DNA of 9,175 bases from Candidatus Methanomethylophilaceae archaeon (GTDB lineage Archaea > Thermoplasmatota > Thermoplasmata > Methanomassiliicoccales > Methanomethylophilaceae), in contig JAFPVN010000099.1 of assembly GCA_017395275.1 (NCBI GenBank), positions 1 to 9,175 on the forward strand, given 5' to 3'. The notes below the pieces were generated by a model that was given only the letters and a program-made list of their open reading frames with translations, searched no databases and was not told the origin of the DNA. Shown here piece after piece: positions 1-5,904 of the stretch. Both the position numbers and the translations under genes were made by a program. The number at the start of each line of letters is the position of its first letter. Within the stretch, counting starts at the first letter, position 1.

Positions 1-457
1 GCAGAGATTCCGATGGTCGTGACCGAGTCGGGGATGGTGACGGAGGCCAGCGAGGCGCATCCGTAGAACGCATACATTTCGAGGGTCGTGACCGAGTCGG
101 GGATGGTGACGGAGGCCAGCGAGGCGCATCCGGAGAACGTAGAGTTTCCGATGGACGTGACCGAGTCGGGGATGGTGACGGAGGCCAGCAAGCTGCATCC
201 GTAGAACGCAAAGTTTCCGATGGACGTGACCGAGTCGGGGATAGTGACAGAGGCCAGCGAGTTGCATCTGTAGAACGCTTCGAGTCCGATGGTCGTGACC
301 GAGTCACCGATGGTGACGGAGGCCAGCGAGGTGCATCCGCGGAACGCTTTGGATCCGATGGTCATGACCGAGTCGGGGATGGTCACGGAGGTAAGGGAGG
401 TGCATCCGTAGAACGCACTATTTCCAATGGATGTCAAACCTGCGGGAAGCGAGACCG
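1..457 (-). repeat. Tandem 69-nt coding repeats (23-aa LRR units)
   Basis: The string gaccgagtc recurs exactly every 69 nt, beginning at 21, 90, 159, 228, 297 and 366 (one copy begins the variant gaccgagtcacc). A degenerate seventh unit lies near 435. Units are nearly identical at DNA level, including silent positions, which points to recent duplication or gene conversion rather than old divergent LRRs. The variable positions cluster around the AFYGC turn and the residues before it. Confidence 0.93.
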
Positions 458-728
458 TCGTTACTGTATTCCCGCCCCATCTGGTATCCCAGTACTCATA
501 ATCCTTCATCGCACCCGTTCCGGTAATAGTCAGATTGCCTTCACCGTCGATAGACCAAGTCAGATTCTCTCCGCACGATCCGCTGGTCTCGGCGTCCGAA
601 CCGTCGGCATCCATCAAAACGAAGCATCCGATCGCAACGACCGCAACAATCGCAAAAGCCATCATCAATTTTCCAGAAACAATTGAACGGGATACCCGTT
701 CCTTCTCCCTTAAGAGGACATCCGTCAT
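1..728 (-). CDS. BspA-like leucine-rich repeat (LRR_5) surface protein, N-terminal part
   Basis: Reading leftwards from ATG at 728-726, the frame stays open to the window edge, so the C-terminus is missing (242 codons visible). A cytoplasmic basic stretch is followed by a hydrophobic segment at about residues 19-39 (LMMAFAIVAVVAIGCFVLM), a signal peptide or membrane anchor. Then comes a pre-repeat region resembling that of BspA proteins (CGENLTWSIDGEGNLTITGTG) and at least seven 23-residue repeats of the type AFYGCASLASVTIPDSVTTIG. This is the LRR_5/Treponema pallidum-type repeat of large adhesin-like surface proteins. The start has a purine-rich GGTGAGGGGG directly upstream. The family usually acts outside the cell in adhesion or interaction; the partner cannot be told from sequence. 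Family assignment is firm, function is inferred. Confidence 0.9.
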   Translation of the reverse strand, partial: MTDVLLREKERVSRSIVSGKLMMAFAIVAVVAIGCFVLMDADGSDAETSGSCGENLTWSIDGEGNLTITGTGAMKDYEYWDTRWGGNTVTTVSLPAGLTSIGNSAFYGCTSLTSVTIPDSVMTIGSKAFRGCTSLASVTIGDSVTTIGLEAFYRCNSLASVTIPDSVTSIGNFAFYGCSLLASVTIPDSVTSIGNSTFSGCASLASVTIPDSVTTLEMYAFYGCASLASVTIPDSVTTIGIS

Positions 729-742
729 ACCCCCCTCACCTC

Positions 743-756
743 TTATAAATTTATAA
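743..756 (-). promoter_or_regulatory. Palindromic TATA box upstream of the LRR gene
   Basis: ttataaatttataa is a perfect 14-nt palindrome and the most AT-rich stretch in the region. Taking the minus-strand box as 750-757, its centre is about 25 nt from the ATG at 728, so transcription would begin at or very near the start codon. The Shine-Dalgarno-like GGTGAGGGGG (731-740) would then lie inside the promoter, so a second start site further upstream (for example from aatatatatgta near 846-857) is an alternative. The rest of 757-902 shows no gene. Confidence 0.6.
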
Positions 757-866
757 TACTACGGAAACAAGTCCTCCGCCCTTTCCGTTTCCAAAACACA
801 ATCCAGACAGAAACGGACGGAAGGAAACACCCCCTCGCGCGCCGAATATATATGTATCTTACCTCC

Positions 867-900
867 CGGAAAAACGGGGGGTCTGCGGAACCCCTTTCCG
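867..900 (-). terminator. Imperfect hairpin after the 903-1136 gene
   Basis: CGGAAA (867-872) can pair with TTTCCG (895-900), and GGGG (878-881) with CCCC (891-894), around a 9-nt loop. It begins 2 nt beyond the stop codon of the minus-strand gene. There is no clear T-run after it on the minus strand, so a terminator role is only a possibility. Confidence 0.3.
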
Positions 901-902
901 TT

Positions 903-1136
903 TCACGTCCCCGGATCGGATTTCCCCCTCGACGTGTCGATCCCCGCCCACTTGTCCAACGTCTTATAGTCCCGGTTGTCGAACACCGGCTTCAGGATCT
1001 TCTTCTCCACCCCCGCTTCGACCAGCCTTCTGTAGTACTTGGCGACGATCTCCTTCTCGGTCATCCTTCCGTCGGGAACGGGTTTCCCGTCCTCTTCGGG
1101 CAAAGAGGCATAGAACTCTCTTATCGCCTTGGCCAT
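903..1136 (-). CDS. Small hypothetical protein (77 aa), possibly a 3' gene remnant
   Basis: I do not recognise this family. The frame has strong coding character like its neighbours (AAG, GAG, GAC, ATC and ACG preferred, high GC3). It encodes a charged, soluble, mostly helical protein with no signal or membrane segment. The centre is rich in Lys/Glu (MTEKEIVAKYYRRLVEAG) and the end contains NRDYKTLDKWAGIDTS. The ATG at 1136 lacks a convincing ribosome binding site. The frame is open upstream for another 18 codons to a TAA with no ATG, GTG or TTG, and this extension reads protein-like (LRPGKSSFG just before the Met). It could therefore be the C-terminal remnant of a longer gene, or an intact small gene started at 1136. 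Coding is likely, function unknown. Confidence 0.6.
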   Translation of the reverse strand: MAKAIREFYASLPEEDGKPVPDGRMTEKEIVAKYYRRLVEAGVEKKILKPVFDNRDYKTLDKWAGIDTSRGKSDPGT

Positions 1137-1208
1137 CCCGAAGCTGCTCTTCCCCGGCCGTAGGACAATGCTCTGATTATCACGTTGCCCTTATGGGCGT
1201 TCTCGTTA

Positions 1209-1226
1209 CGATTCACCCGTGAGTCG
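1209..1226. promoter_or_regulatory. Dyad next to a minus-strand TATA-like box (candidate operator)
   Basis: cgattcac-cc-gtgagtcg is an 8-bp inverted repeat with one mismatch and a 2-nt centre. Immediately to its right, TTTTAAT at 1231-1237 reads ATTAAAA on the minus strand. If that is the TATA box of the 903-1136 gene, transcription would begin near 1207, placing the dyad between box and start site, a common operator position. No regulator is known; the call rests on geometry only. Confidence 0.35.
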
Positions 1227-1274
1227 CCCCTTTTAATCCCATACTGCGCCCTGAACACACGGTTTCCAAGGCTC

Positions 1275-1306
1275 GGGGATGCTAACTCGCTACAGTTAGC
1301 ATCCCC
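1275..1306. repeat. Perfect 13-bp inverted repeat beside the pilin-pair promoter
   Basis: ggggatgctaact (1275-1287) is followed by a 6-nt spacer and its exact reverse complement agttagcatcccc (1294-1306). The right arm ends where the TATA-like tttatat begins, so it covers the place where TFB would contact the BRE. It may be an operator dyad. As RNA it would be a stable hairpin followed by CTTTATAT, so a rightward terminator is an alternative, but no plus-strand gene lies to its left. Confidence 0.75.
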
Positions 1307-1314
1307 TTTATATC
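1306..1314 (+). promoter_or_regulatory. TATA box of the pilin-like pair
   Basis: ctttatatc matches the archaeal TATA consensus. Its centre (about 1310) predicts transcription from about 1336. The first AUG after that is at 1340, and no Shine-Dalgarno sequence precedes it, suggesting a leaderless or near-leaderless mRNA. Confidence 0.6.
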
Positions 1315-1339
1315 ACGCATCCCGCGCGATGTGTATTCC

Positions 1340-1738
1340 ATGAGAATGGACAAGCGTGCGGAGGGAAGCTTCGCGGAGACGATGATGGCGATGATGGTCG
1401 TCACGGTCGCGCTGACGGTCTTCATGAGCGTGTTCGCATACAGCCTGAACATCGATAAGGAAGAGCAGAGGATATCGACGGATTTCCTGGATTCCCTCCG
1501 TGTCGAGGGCGGGGAGATCACCGGTATTGACGAATCATACGTGCAGGAGGAGTGCGTGAGGAAGGGATACACCTCCATGGTGATCAGGATTGAGACCGCG
1601 GGAGACATAAACAGGGCGAGCCTGTCGCTGGGGGAATCCTCGGATTCCGATTTCACGTTCGTGAGGGGGACTACGTCCATACCCTGCGACGACGGGAACA
1701 CCGTGCTCGCGAGCTACGAGGTGGTAGCATTCGCATGA
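1340..1738 (+). CDS. Pilin-like membrane-anchored protein A (132 aa)
   Basis: A short basic leader (MRMDKRAEGS) is followed by one long hydrophobic stretch (AETMMAMMVVTVALTVFMSVF) and an exported domain of about 95 residues with two cysteines that could pair (in EECVRKG and IPCDDG). This is the plan of archaeal type IV pilins and pseudopilins with class III signal peptides: KR, then a small residue (Gly) as a candidate prepilin-peptidase site, then a Glu at about +4 before the hydrophobic helix. I chose the ATG at 1340 over 1331 because of the TATA spacing; 1346 is also possible. The stop overlaps the next start by 4 nt (ATGA). No pilus ATPase or membrane platform gene is in the window, so the assembly system must be encoded elsewhere. 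Membrane anchoring is clear; pilin identity is inferred. Confidence 0.7.
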   Translation: MRMDKRAEGSFAETMMAMMVVTVALTVFMSVFAYSLNIDKEEQRISTDFLDSLRVEGGEITGIDESYVQEECVRKGYTSMVIRIETAGDINRASLSLGESSDSDFTFVRGTTSIPCDDGNTVLASYEVVAFA

Positions 1739-2172
1739 ACGGGAAGGGGATGGTGGCGACCCTCGACGCGGTGATATTCGTCACCGTTCTTGCGGTGGCA
1801 TCGATGATGCTCTTCACCGCCGTCCCGCATGACGGACCCGAGGGTCCCGATGCCTCGGGGATCTGCGATTCCGTATCCCGTATCACCCTGTCGTCGGAAC
1901 TGATCGCGGAGGGCAGCGGGGACAGGCCGATGAACGTCTGGGACATGTGCGCCGTGTCGATCGTATCGGGGGACACCGGGTTCGTTGAGGATTACCTCGG
2001 AGGCGTGATAGGGGACATACTCACGGACAGGTACGGGTACGTCATGAAAGTGGAGTACCGCGGGACCGTGCTGGAGTTCGGCGAGGGAAGGGGGAACCCC
2101 GTGTCGGAGTGCATGCGCGACATCGACACCGTCGGCGGTATCGTGTCGGTGAGCCTCACCGTGTACGGATGA
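1735..2172 (+). CDS. Pilin-like membrane-anchored protein B (145 aa)
   Basis: It starts at the ATGA overlap with the preceding gene (1735-1738), so the two are probably translationally coupled. The N-terminus MNGKGMVATLDAVIFVTVL is a short Lys/Gly leader followed by a single hydrophobic helix (about residues 7-29) with an early Asp, as in class III signal peptides of archaeal pilin-like proteins. The remainder is an exported domain of about 115 residues with three cysteines (in GICDSV, DMCAVS and SECMRD). Like its partner it lacks charged residues inside the helix, except the Asp at position 11. The pair may form a heteromeric surface fibre or pseudopilin complex. I see no closer family; an orphan exported protein pair is the alternative. 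Confidence 0.7.
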   Translation: MNGKGMVATLDAVIFVTVLAVASMMLFTAVPHDGPEGPDASGICDSVSRITLSSELIAEGSGDRPMNVWDMCAVSIVSGDTGFVEDYLGGVIGDILTDRYGYVMKVEYRGTVLEFGEGRGNPVSECMRDIDTVGGIVSVSLTVYG

Positions 2173-2199
2173 TAGTCCAAAATGAATGAAATGAAAAGC

Positions 2200-2214
2200 G
2201 GGGGAAGGTCCCCC
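2200..2214. terminator. Bidirectional terminator hairpin between convergent genes
   Basis: ggggga-agg-tccccc forms a 6-bp GC-rich stem with a 3-nt loop in the 48-nt gap between two convergent stop codons. On the minus strand it is followed by CGCTTTTCATTTCATT, a T-rich tract suitable for ending the synthetase operon. On the plus strand it is followed by TTGGTTT. Confidence 0.6.
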
Positions 2215-2220
2215 TTGGTT

Positions 2221-3882
2221 TCATGCGTCGGGCCAGAGCTCGCAGGCCATCTCCCTGAGCTTGAACTTCTTGATCTTGCCTGCGGCGTTCAGCGGGAACT
2301 CGTCCACGAAGGCTATGTACTTCGGGATCTTGTACCACGAGATCTTGCCGTTGCAGTAGTCCAGCACGTCCTGCTCGGTGATGTCCGAACCCTTCTGCTT
2401 GATGATGAAGGCGGAGGGCTGCTCGCCGTACTTCTTGCTCTTGACGCCCACGACCTGTACGTCGCTGACGCCGGGACAGGTGTAGAGGAAGTCCTCGACC
2501 TCCTTGGGGTAAATGTTCTCCCCTCCGCGGATGATCATGTCCTTCAGCCTGCCGGTGACGTAGAAGTAACCGTCGGAGTCCCTGTATCCCAGGTCCCCGG
2601 AGTGCAGGTAGCCGTTCTTGTCGATGACCTTGGCGGTCTCCTCGGGCATCTTGTAGTATCCCTTCATCACGTTGAATCCCTTGCAGCAGAACTCACCGAT
2701 GGTGCCGTCGGGACAGGGCTCGTAGGTCTCCGGATCCAGGATGACGGTGTCGATACCGGGGAGGGTCTTGCCGACGGAGGAGCACTTCTTCTCTATGGAC
2801 GGTTCGTCGTACCTGGTCTGGGTCATTCCCGGCGATGCTTCGGTCAGACCGTAGACGATGGTGATCTCCTTCATGTTCATCTTGTCGACGACCTGCTCCA
2901 TCGCCTTGATGGGACAGGGGGACCCGGCCATGATGCCGGTCCTCAGGGACGAGAAGTCGAACTTGGGGAACAGCTTGTGCTCCAGCATGCTGATGTACAT
3001 GGTGGGGACGCCGTACACGGACGTGCACCTCTCGCCCTCGATGGATGACATGACGGCCACGGGGTCGAATGTCTCGCAGAAGCACATGGTCACGCCGTGG
3101 TTGATGCACGCCATCACACCGAGCACGCATCCGAAGCAGTGGAACAGCGGGACGTTGATGTTCAGGCGGTCGGTGGGGCCGTAGTTCATGTTCGCCCCGA
3201 GCCAATAACCGTCATTGGCGATGTTGAAGTGGGTGAGCATCACTCCCTTCGGGAACCCGGTGGTACCCGAGGTGTACTGCATCATGGTCACGTCGTGGAC
3301 GTCCACCGAATCAACGCGCTCCTTGTACTCGGTGTCCGATGTGGCGATGGCGAGGGACCTGACCTCGGACATGGAGTACATGCCGCGGTGCTTCTCCGGA
3401 CCCAGGAAGCAGACCTTCCTCAGGTGGGGATACTTCTCGCTGTGGAACGTGTCCCTGGGCTGCTCCTTCAGCTCGGGGATCAGTTCATACACGATGTCCA
3501 GATAGTTGACGTGCTTGATCCCGTCGATCAGGAACAGGTAGTTCATGTCCGACTGCTTGAGCACGTAGTCCAGCTCCGCGCTCTGGTAGTTGGTGTTGAT
3601 CGTCAGCAATATGGCGCCGATCTTGGCGGTGGCGAACATCAGGGTGACCCAATCTGGGACGTTGGTTGCCCACACGGCGACCTTGTCGCCCTTCTGGACG
3701 CCCATCGCCATAAGTCCCTTCGCAACCTGCTCGACGGACGCTCCCCACTCCCTCCAAGAGAGTCTGAGGTCCCTGTCGTAGTACACGATGGCGTCGTTGT
3801 CCGGCCAGTTCCTCACGCACTTGTCCAGGAGGTCGCCCAGCCTCTCGTTGCTGGTCGCCTCCTTCCTGGGTATGCAGACCAT
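2221..3882 (-). CDS. AMP-binding acyl-CoA synthetase (FadD-like, ANL superfamily)
   Basis: This 553-residue protein has the full family length. It should activate a carboxylic acid with ATP to an acyl-adenylate and transfer the acyl group to CoA. Visible motifs: P-loop YTSGTTGFPKG (203-213), YGLTEASP (344-351), SGDLG (428-432), YVTGR hinge (441-445), and the C-terminal NAAGKIKK with the catalytic lysine at about 536. The N-terminal ERLGDLLDKCVRNWPDNDAIVY and the motif set match medium/long-chain fatty acyl-CoA synthetases more than acetyl-CoA synthetases; the true substrate cannot be read from sequence. The start is well supported: TGAGGTGA (3889-3896) combines the stop of the upstream XRE-cupin gene with a ribosome binding site 6 nt before the ATG. 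The two genes are 11 nt apart and form an operon. In methanogens similar synthetases commonly travel with an XRE-cupin regulator. Confidence 0.93.
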   Translation of the reverse strand: MVCIPRKEATSNERLGDLLDKCVRNWPDNDAIVYYDRDLRLSWREWGASVEQVAKGLMAMGVQKGDKVAVWATNVPDWVTLMFATAKIGAILLTINTNYQSAELDYVLKQSDMNYLFLIDGIKHVNYLDIVYELIPELKEQPRDTFHSEKYPHLRKVCFLGPEKHRGMYSMSEVRSLAIATSDTEYKERVDSVDVHDVTMMQYTSGTTGFPKGVMLTHFNIANDGYWLGANMNYGPTDRLNINVPLFHCFGCVLGVMACINHGVTMCFCETFDPVAVMSSIEGERCTSVYGVPTMYISMLEHKLFPKFDFSSLRTGIMAGSPCPIKAMEQVVDKMNMKEITIVYGLTEASPGMTQTRYDEPSIEKKCSSVGKTLPGIDTVILDPETYEPCPDGTIGEFCCKGFNVMKGYYKMPEETAKVIDKNGYLHSGDLGYRDSDGYFYVTGRLKDMIIRGGENIYPKEVEDFLYTCPGVSDVQVVGVKSKKYGEQPSAFIIKQKGSDITEQDVLDYCNGKISWYKIPKYIAFVDEFPLNAAGKIKKFKLREMACELWPDA

Positions 3883-3893
3883 ATCCGTTCACC

Positions 3894-4450
3894 TCAGTTG
3901 GGGACGTACAGGACGGCCAGGATCTCTGCGGGTCCGTCTATGGCGCCGACGAAGTGGGGTACGACGGAGTTGTAGTAGACGGTGTCTCCCTTCTCCAGGA
4001 CCTCCTCGACCGTGCCGTATCTGATGAGCACCTTTCCGGAGATGACGGCCATGAACTCCTCTCCCTCGTGGGACGACATGGCCTTCTCCTCGTCCACGTC
4101 GATCCTGATGTACATGGGCTCCATGTGCCTGTCGGTCTTTCCGGATCCCAGGGGGTAGTAGTGGTAGTGTCCCTTCGCTCCCCTGGCGGAGTCGGTCTCC
4201 TCGTGGAGGGAACCCCTCCTCATGATGATGGGGTCGGGCAGGTACTGGTCGTCCATGAATGTGCCGACCCTCTGACCCAATGCCCTGGAGAGCCTGATGA
4301 TCGTTCCGATGGTGGGTAGACCCTGTCCTCCTCCACATCGGCAAGGAAAGCGGCGTCGAGTCCTGCGTTAAGTGCGAGCTGCTCCTGTGTCAATCCGAGC
4401 TTCTCCCTGTACTTTCTGATCCTCGTTCCGAGCTTTCCTTCGGTAGTCAT
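3894..4450 (-). pseudogene. XRE-family HTH plus cupin regulator, interrupted by a one-base frameshift
   Basis: Two adjacent frames make one regulator. From ATG 4450-4448 the first frame gives an HTH_3 domain (TRIRKYREKLGLTQEQLALNAGLD, residues 9-32) up to VEEDRVYP. The second frame continues with TIGTIIRLSRALGQRVGTFMDDQ and a C-terminal cupin to the stop at 3896-3894. Restoring one base near 4311-4316 gives an uninterrupted 185-residue protein, the usual size for XRE-cupin regulators. Cupin motif 1 contains HEGEEF (about 128-133) and motif 2 contains PHF (about 166), giving likely metal or ligand-binding His, Glu and His. As it stands the HTH frame runs out of frame to about 4220. The cupin half could only start at a TTG (4280) without a good ribosome binding site. 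Downstream lies the synthetase. Either a real inactivating deletion or a sequencing error. Confidence 0.85.
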
Positions 4451-4461
4451 TTTCTTTCCTC

Positions 4462-4478
4462 TTGCGGTTCTCCCGCAA
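4462..4478. promoter_or_regulatory. Inverted repeat at the predicted XRE-cupin transcript start
   Basis: ttgcgg-ttctc-ccgcaa is a perfect 6-bp dyad with a 5-nt spacer. It lies between the TATA box at 4494-4505 and the ATG at 4450 and covers the predicted start site (about 4473). This is a suitable autoregulatory operator for the HTH protein. It could also be a small 5'-leader hairpin. Confidence 0.5.
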
Positions 4479-4493
4479 AACTCGGATTGCGCT

Positions 4494-4505
4494 CTTATTA
4501 ATAAG
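4494..4505 (-). promoter_or_regulatory. TATA box of the XRE-cupin/synthetase operon
   Basis: cttattaataag is a perfect 12-nt palindrome. With a 26-nt spacing it predicts transcription from about 4473 and a leader of about 23 nt containing the ribosome-binding-like AAGAGGAAAG before the ATG at 4450. Confidence 0.6.
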
Positions 4506-4527
4506 GATATTCGTCCGGCGAACAACA

Positions 4528-4537
4528 CCATTAAATC
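4528..4537 (+). promoter_or_regulatory. TATA-like box of the alpha/beta hydrolase gene
   Basis: ccattaaatc is the AT-rich element in the right half of the 147-bp divergent spacer. It would start transcription near 4560, leaving a leader of about 38 nt with AAGGT eight bases before the ATG at 4598. It lies only about 30 bp from the opposing TATA box, so one bound regulator could affect both. Confidence 0.4.
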
Positions 4538-4597
4538 CCAAATCGCACAATCACCCCAGCATCACGGTGCGAATGCGCCGTAAGAAGGTCATCTGAA

Positions 4598-5389
4598 ATG
4601 CCGTTCGCGGAGATCAACGATATCACAATGCACTACCACGACGAGGGGTCTGGCACTCCCGTCGTCCTCGTCACCGGATTCAGCGGGGACACGTCCTTCT
4701 TCAAGGCACTGATCCCCGACCTCGTGGACGAGGGGTACCGCGTGATCACCTTCGACAACAGGGGCGCCGGACTCACCGCGTATCCCATGGAGAAGGGCAT
4801 CAAGGCGCAGATGTTCGTCGACGACCTCAAAGCACTGGTGGATTACCTGAAACTGGGGAAGGCCCACTACCTCGGATGGTCCATGGGAGCCCACATAATG
4901 CAGGAGTACGCCGTACAGTTCCCCGAGAGGCTGCTGTCCCTGACGCTGATATCCGCGTACGCCTACAGGCCGGCCCGTTCCAGCTACTTCATGAACGGGA
5001 TCTGCGACTGCGCCATCGGCGGAGGTTCCCCCGAGTACATCAGCATGATGACCAACGCGTTCTGCTTCACCGAGGACTTCTTCTCGGGACTGGAAGCCAA
5101 GGGCAGGAAGCTCAGGTCCCTGGAGGGACTGAACCCCCACGGACTGAAGCTGCAGATGAACGCTCTGGACGAGTTCGACACCAGGGAGAAGGTCAAGGAT
5201 ATCAAAGCTCCGACATTATCCATACACGGCCTGTCGGACATCATGGTGGAACCCAAGCTCGGCGATTACATCTCAGACAGGATCCCGGACTGCAGGGTCA
5301 TGAGGATCGAGAACGTCGGCCACATCATCAAGCCGTCGCTCTACTCCGAGCAGTTCCTGGAGCACATAAGGGCTCACGATCTGGACTGA
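4598..5389 (+). CDS. Alpha/beta hydrolase (263 aa)
   Basis: This is a complete alpha/beta-hydrolase fold protein of typical length. The N-terminal INDITMHYHDEGSG and VVLVTGFSGD carry the oxyanion-hole region (around GF, residues 27-28). The nucleophile elbow is GWSMG (93-97, Ser95), the acid is probably Asp214 in HGLSDIMV, and the catalytic His is His242 in NVGH. FDNRGAGLT (52-60) is the usual DxRGxG strand-turn. There is no signal peptide, so it is cytoplasmic. It likely hydrolyses an ester, thioester or C-C bond; the substrate is not determinable. It diverges from the XRE-cupin/acyl-CoA synthetase operon, so a linked acyl-compound pathway is reasonable. Its stop lies 16 nt inside the tail of the opposite-strand YkgJ-type gene. 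Confidence 0.92.
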   Translation: MPFAEINDITMHYHDEGSGTPVVLVTGFSGDTSFFKALIPDLVDEGYRVITFDNRGAGLTAYPMEKGIKAQMFVDDLKALVDYLKLGKAHYLGWSMGAHIMQEYAVQFPERLLSLTLISAYAYRPARSSYFMNGICDCAIGGGSPEYISMMTNAFCFTEDFFSGLEAKGRKLRSLEGLNPHGLKLQMNALDEFDTREKVKDIKAPTLSIHGLSDIMVEPKLGDYISDRIPDCRVMRIENVGHIIKPSLYSEQFLEHIRAHDLD

Positions 5390-5895
5390 CGCTTCTTACG
5401 GGCCTCGTCCACCATACCCCTGATGCGGGACTTTATTATCCCGGTGCACGGCCACGTGTCGTCCATGTACTCCAGATCGTCCATGATGTCGTGGTCCGGA
5501 TGGGTTATCGCGAGGTACACCCTCCCCATGAACATCGACACCATGTAGGGGAAGTCGTCGCAGATCTCCGGCCTGCCGGTCCAGATCCTGCATTTGTTAT
5601 CGTCCCTGAGGAAGGCACAGGGATTGGTCTTCGTGAAGAGCCAGCGGTCGTCCTCCCTGTAGAGGAACTCCGTCGCAAATGTATACAGATCCACTCCCGC
5701 GGCCTCGGCCACCCTGTCCACCTCGCAGTCGCGGACGGTGATGTAGGGCTGGTGGCAGCACCTCCCGCACATCTCGCAGGGGGAGCTGTCCTTCAGCTTC
5801 CTGCACAGGTCGTAGGCCAGATCCAAATCCTTCTCCATCTCGGGAGGGATCTCGTCCAGCCCCTGCAGGATGTACTTTCCGCGGTAGATCGCCAT
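5374..5895 (-). CDS. YkgJ-family cysteine cluster protein (173 aa)
   Basis: The protein has the CxxCxxCC signature (CEMCGRCC, residues 40-47) followed by PCAFL (Cys93), KCRIW (Cys102) and RPEICDDFP (Cys112). That cysteine pattern defines the YkgJ/Fli-B-like family, predicted to chelate zinc or an iron-sulfur cluster. Its biochemical role is not established. Additional cysteines sit at 31, 57 and 150. There is no signal or membrane segment. The start is supported by GAGGGTGG overlapping the stop of the upstream zinc-ribbon gene (9-nt gap), which makes a two-gene operon. The C-terminal tail is basic (ARKKRQSRS), and its last five codons overlap the 3' end of the convergent hydrolase gene. Confidence 0.9.
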   Translation of the reverse strand: MAIYRGKYILQGLDEIPPEMEKDLDLAYDLCRKLKDSSPCEMCGRCCHQPYITVRDCEVDRVAEAAGVDLYTFATEFLYREDDRWLFTKTNPCAFLRDDNKCRIWTGRPEICDDFPYMVSMFMGRVYLAITHPDHDIMDDLEYMDDTWPCTGIIKSRIRGMVDEARKKRQSRS

Positions 5896-5904
5896 CGGCC
5901 ACCC

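Noticed and set aside
1..457. CRISPR array from the regular repeats at the left edge
   Set aside because: The period is an exact multiple of three, there are no unrelated spacers, and the minus strand is one continuous LRR protein.
535..756. Plus-strand open frame opposite the LRR protein N-terminus
   Set aside because: The opposite strand encodes a signal segment and BspA-type pre-repeat region with a ribosome-binding-like site, so this is a shadow.
779..903. Repeated cctttccgttt at 779-789 and 893-903
   Set aside because: Two short direct copies in a low-complexity spacer with no flanking element; too weak to call an attachment site or insertion scar.
1186..1197. Short hairpin gcccttatgggc and possible tRNA or small RNA in 1137-1330
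   Set aside because: A 4-bp stem is expected by chance, and no tRNA arms, T-loop or CCA-like end could be found.
2182..3048. Long plus-strand open frame opposite the acyl-CoA synthetase (also 3097-3975)
   Set aside because: It is the antisense shadow of a gene with unmistakable ANL motifs; the translation is low-complexity Leu/Val/Asp/Gly with no family features.
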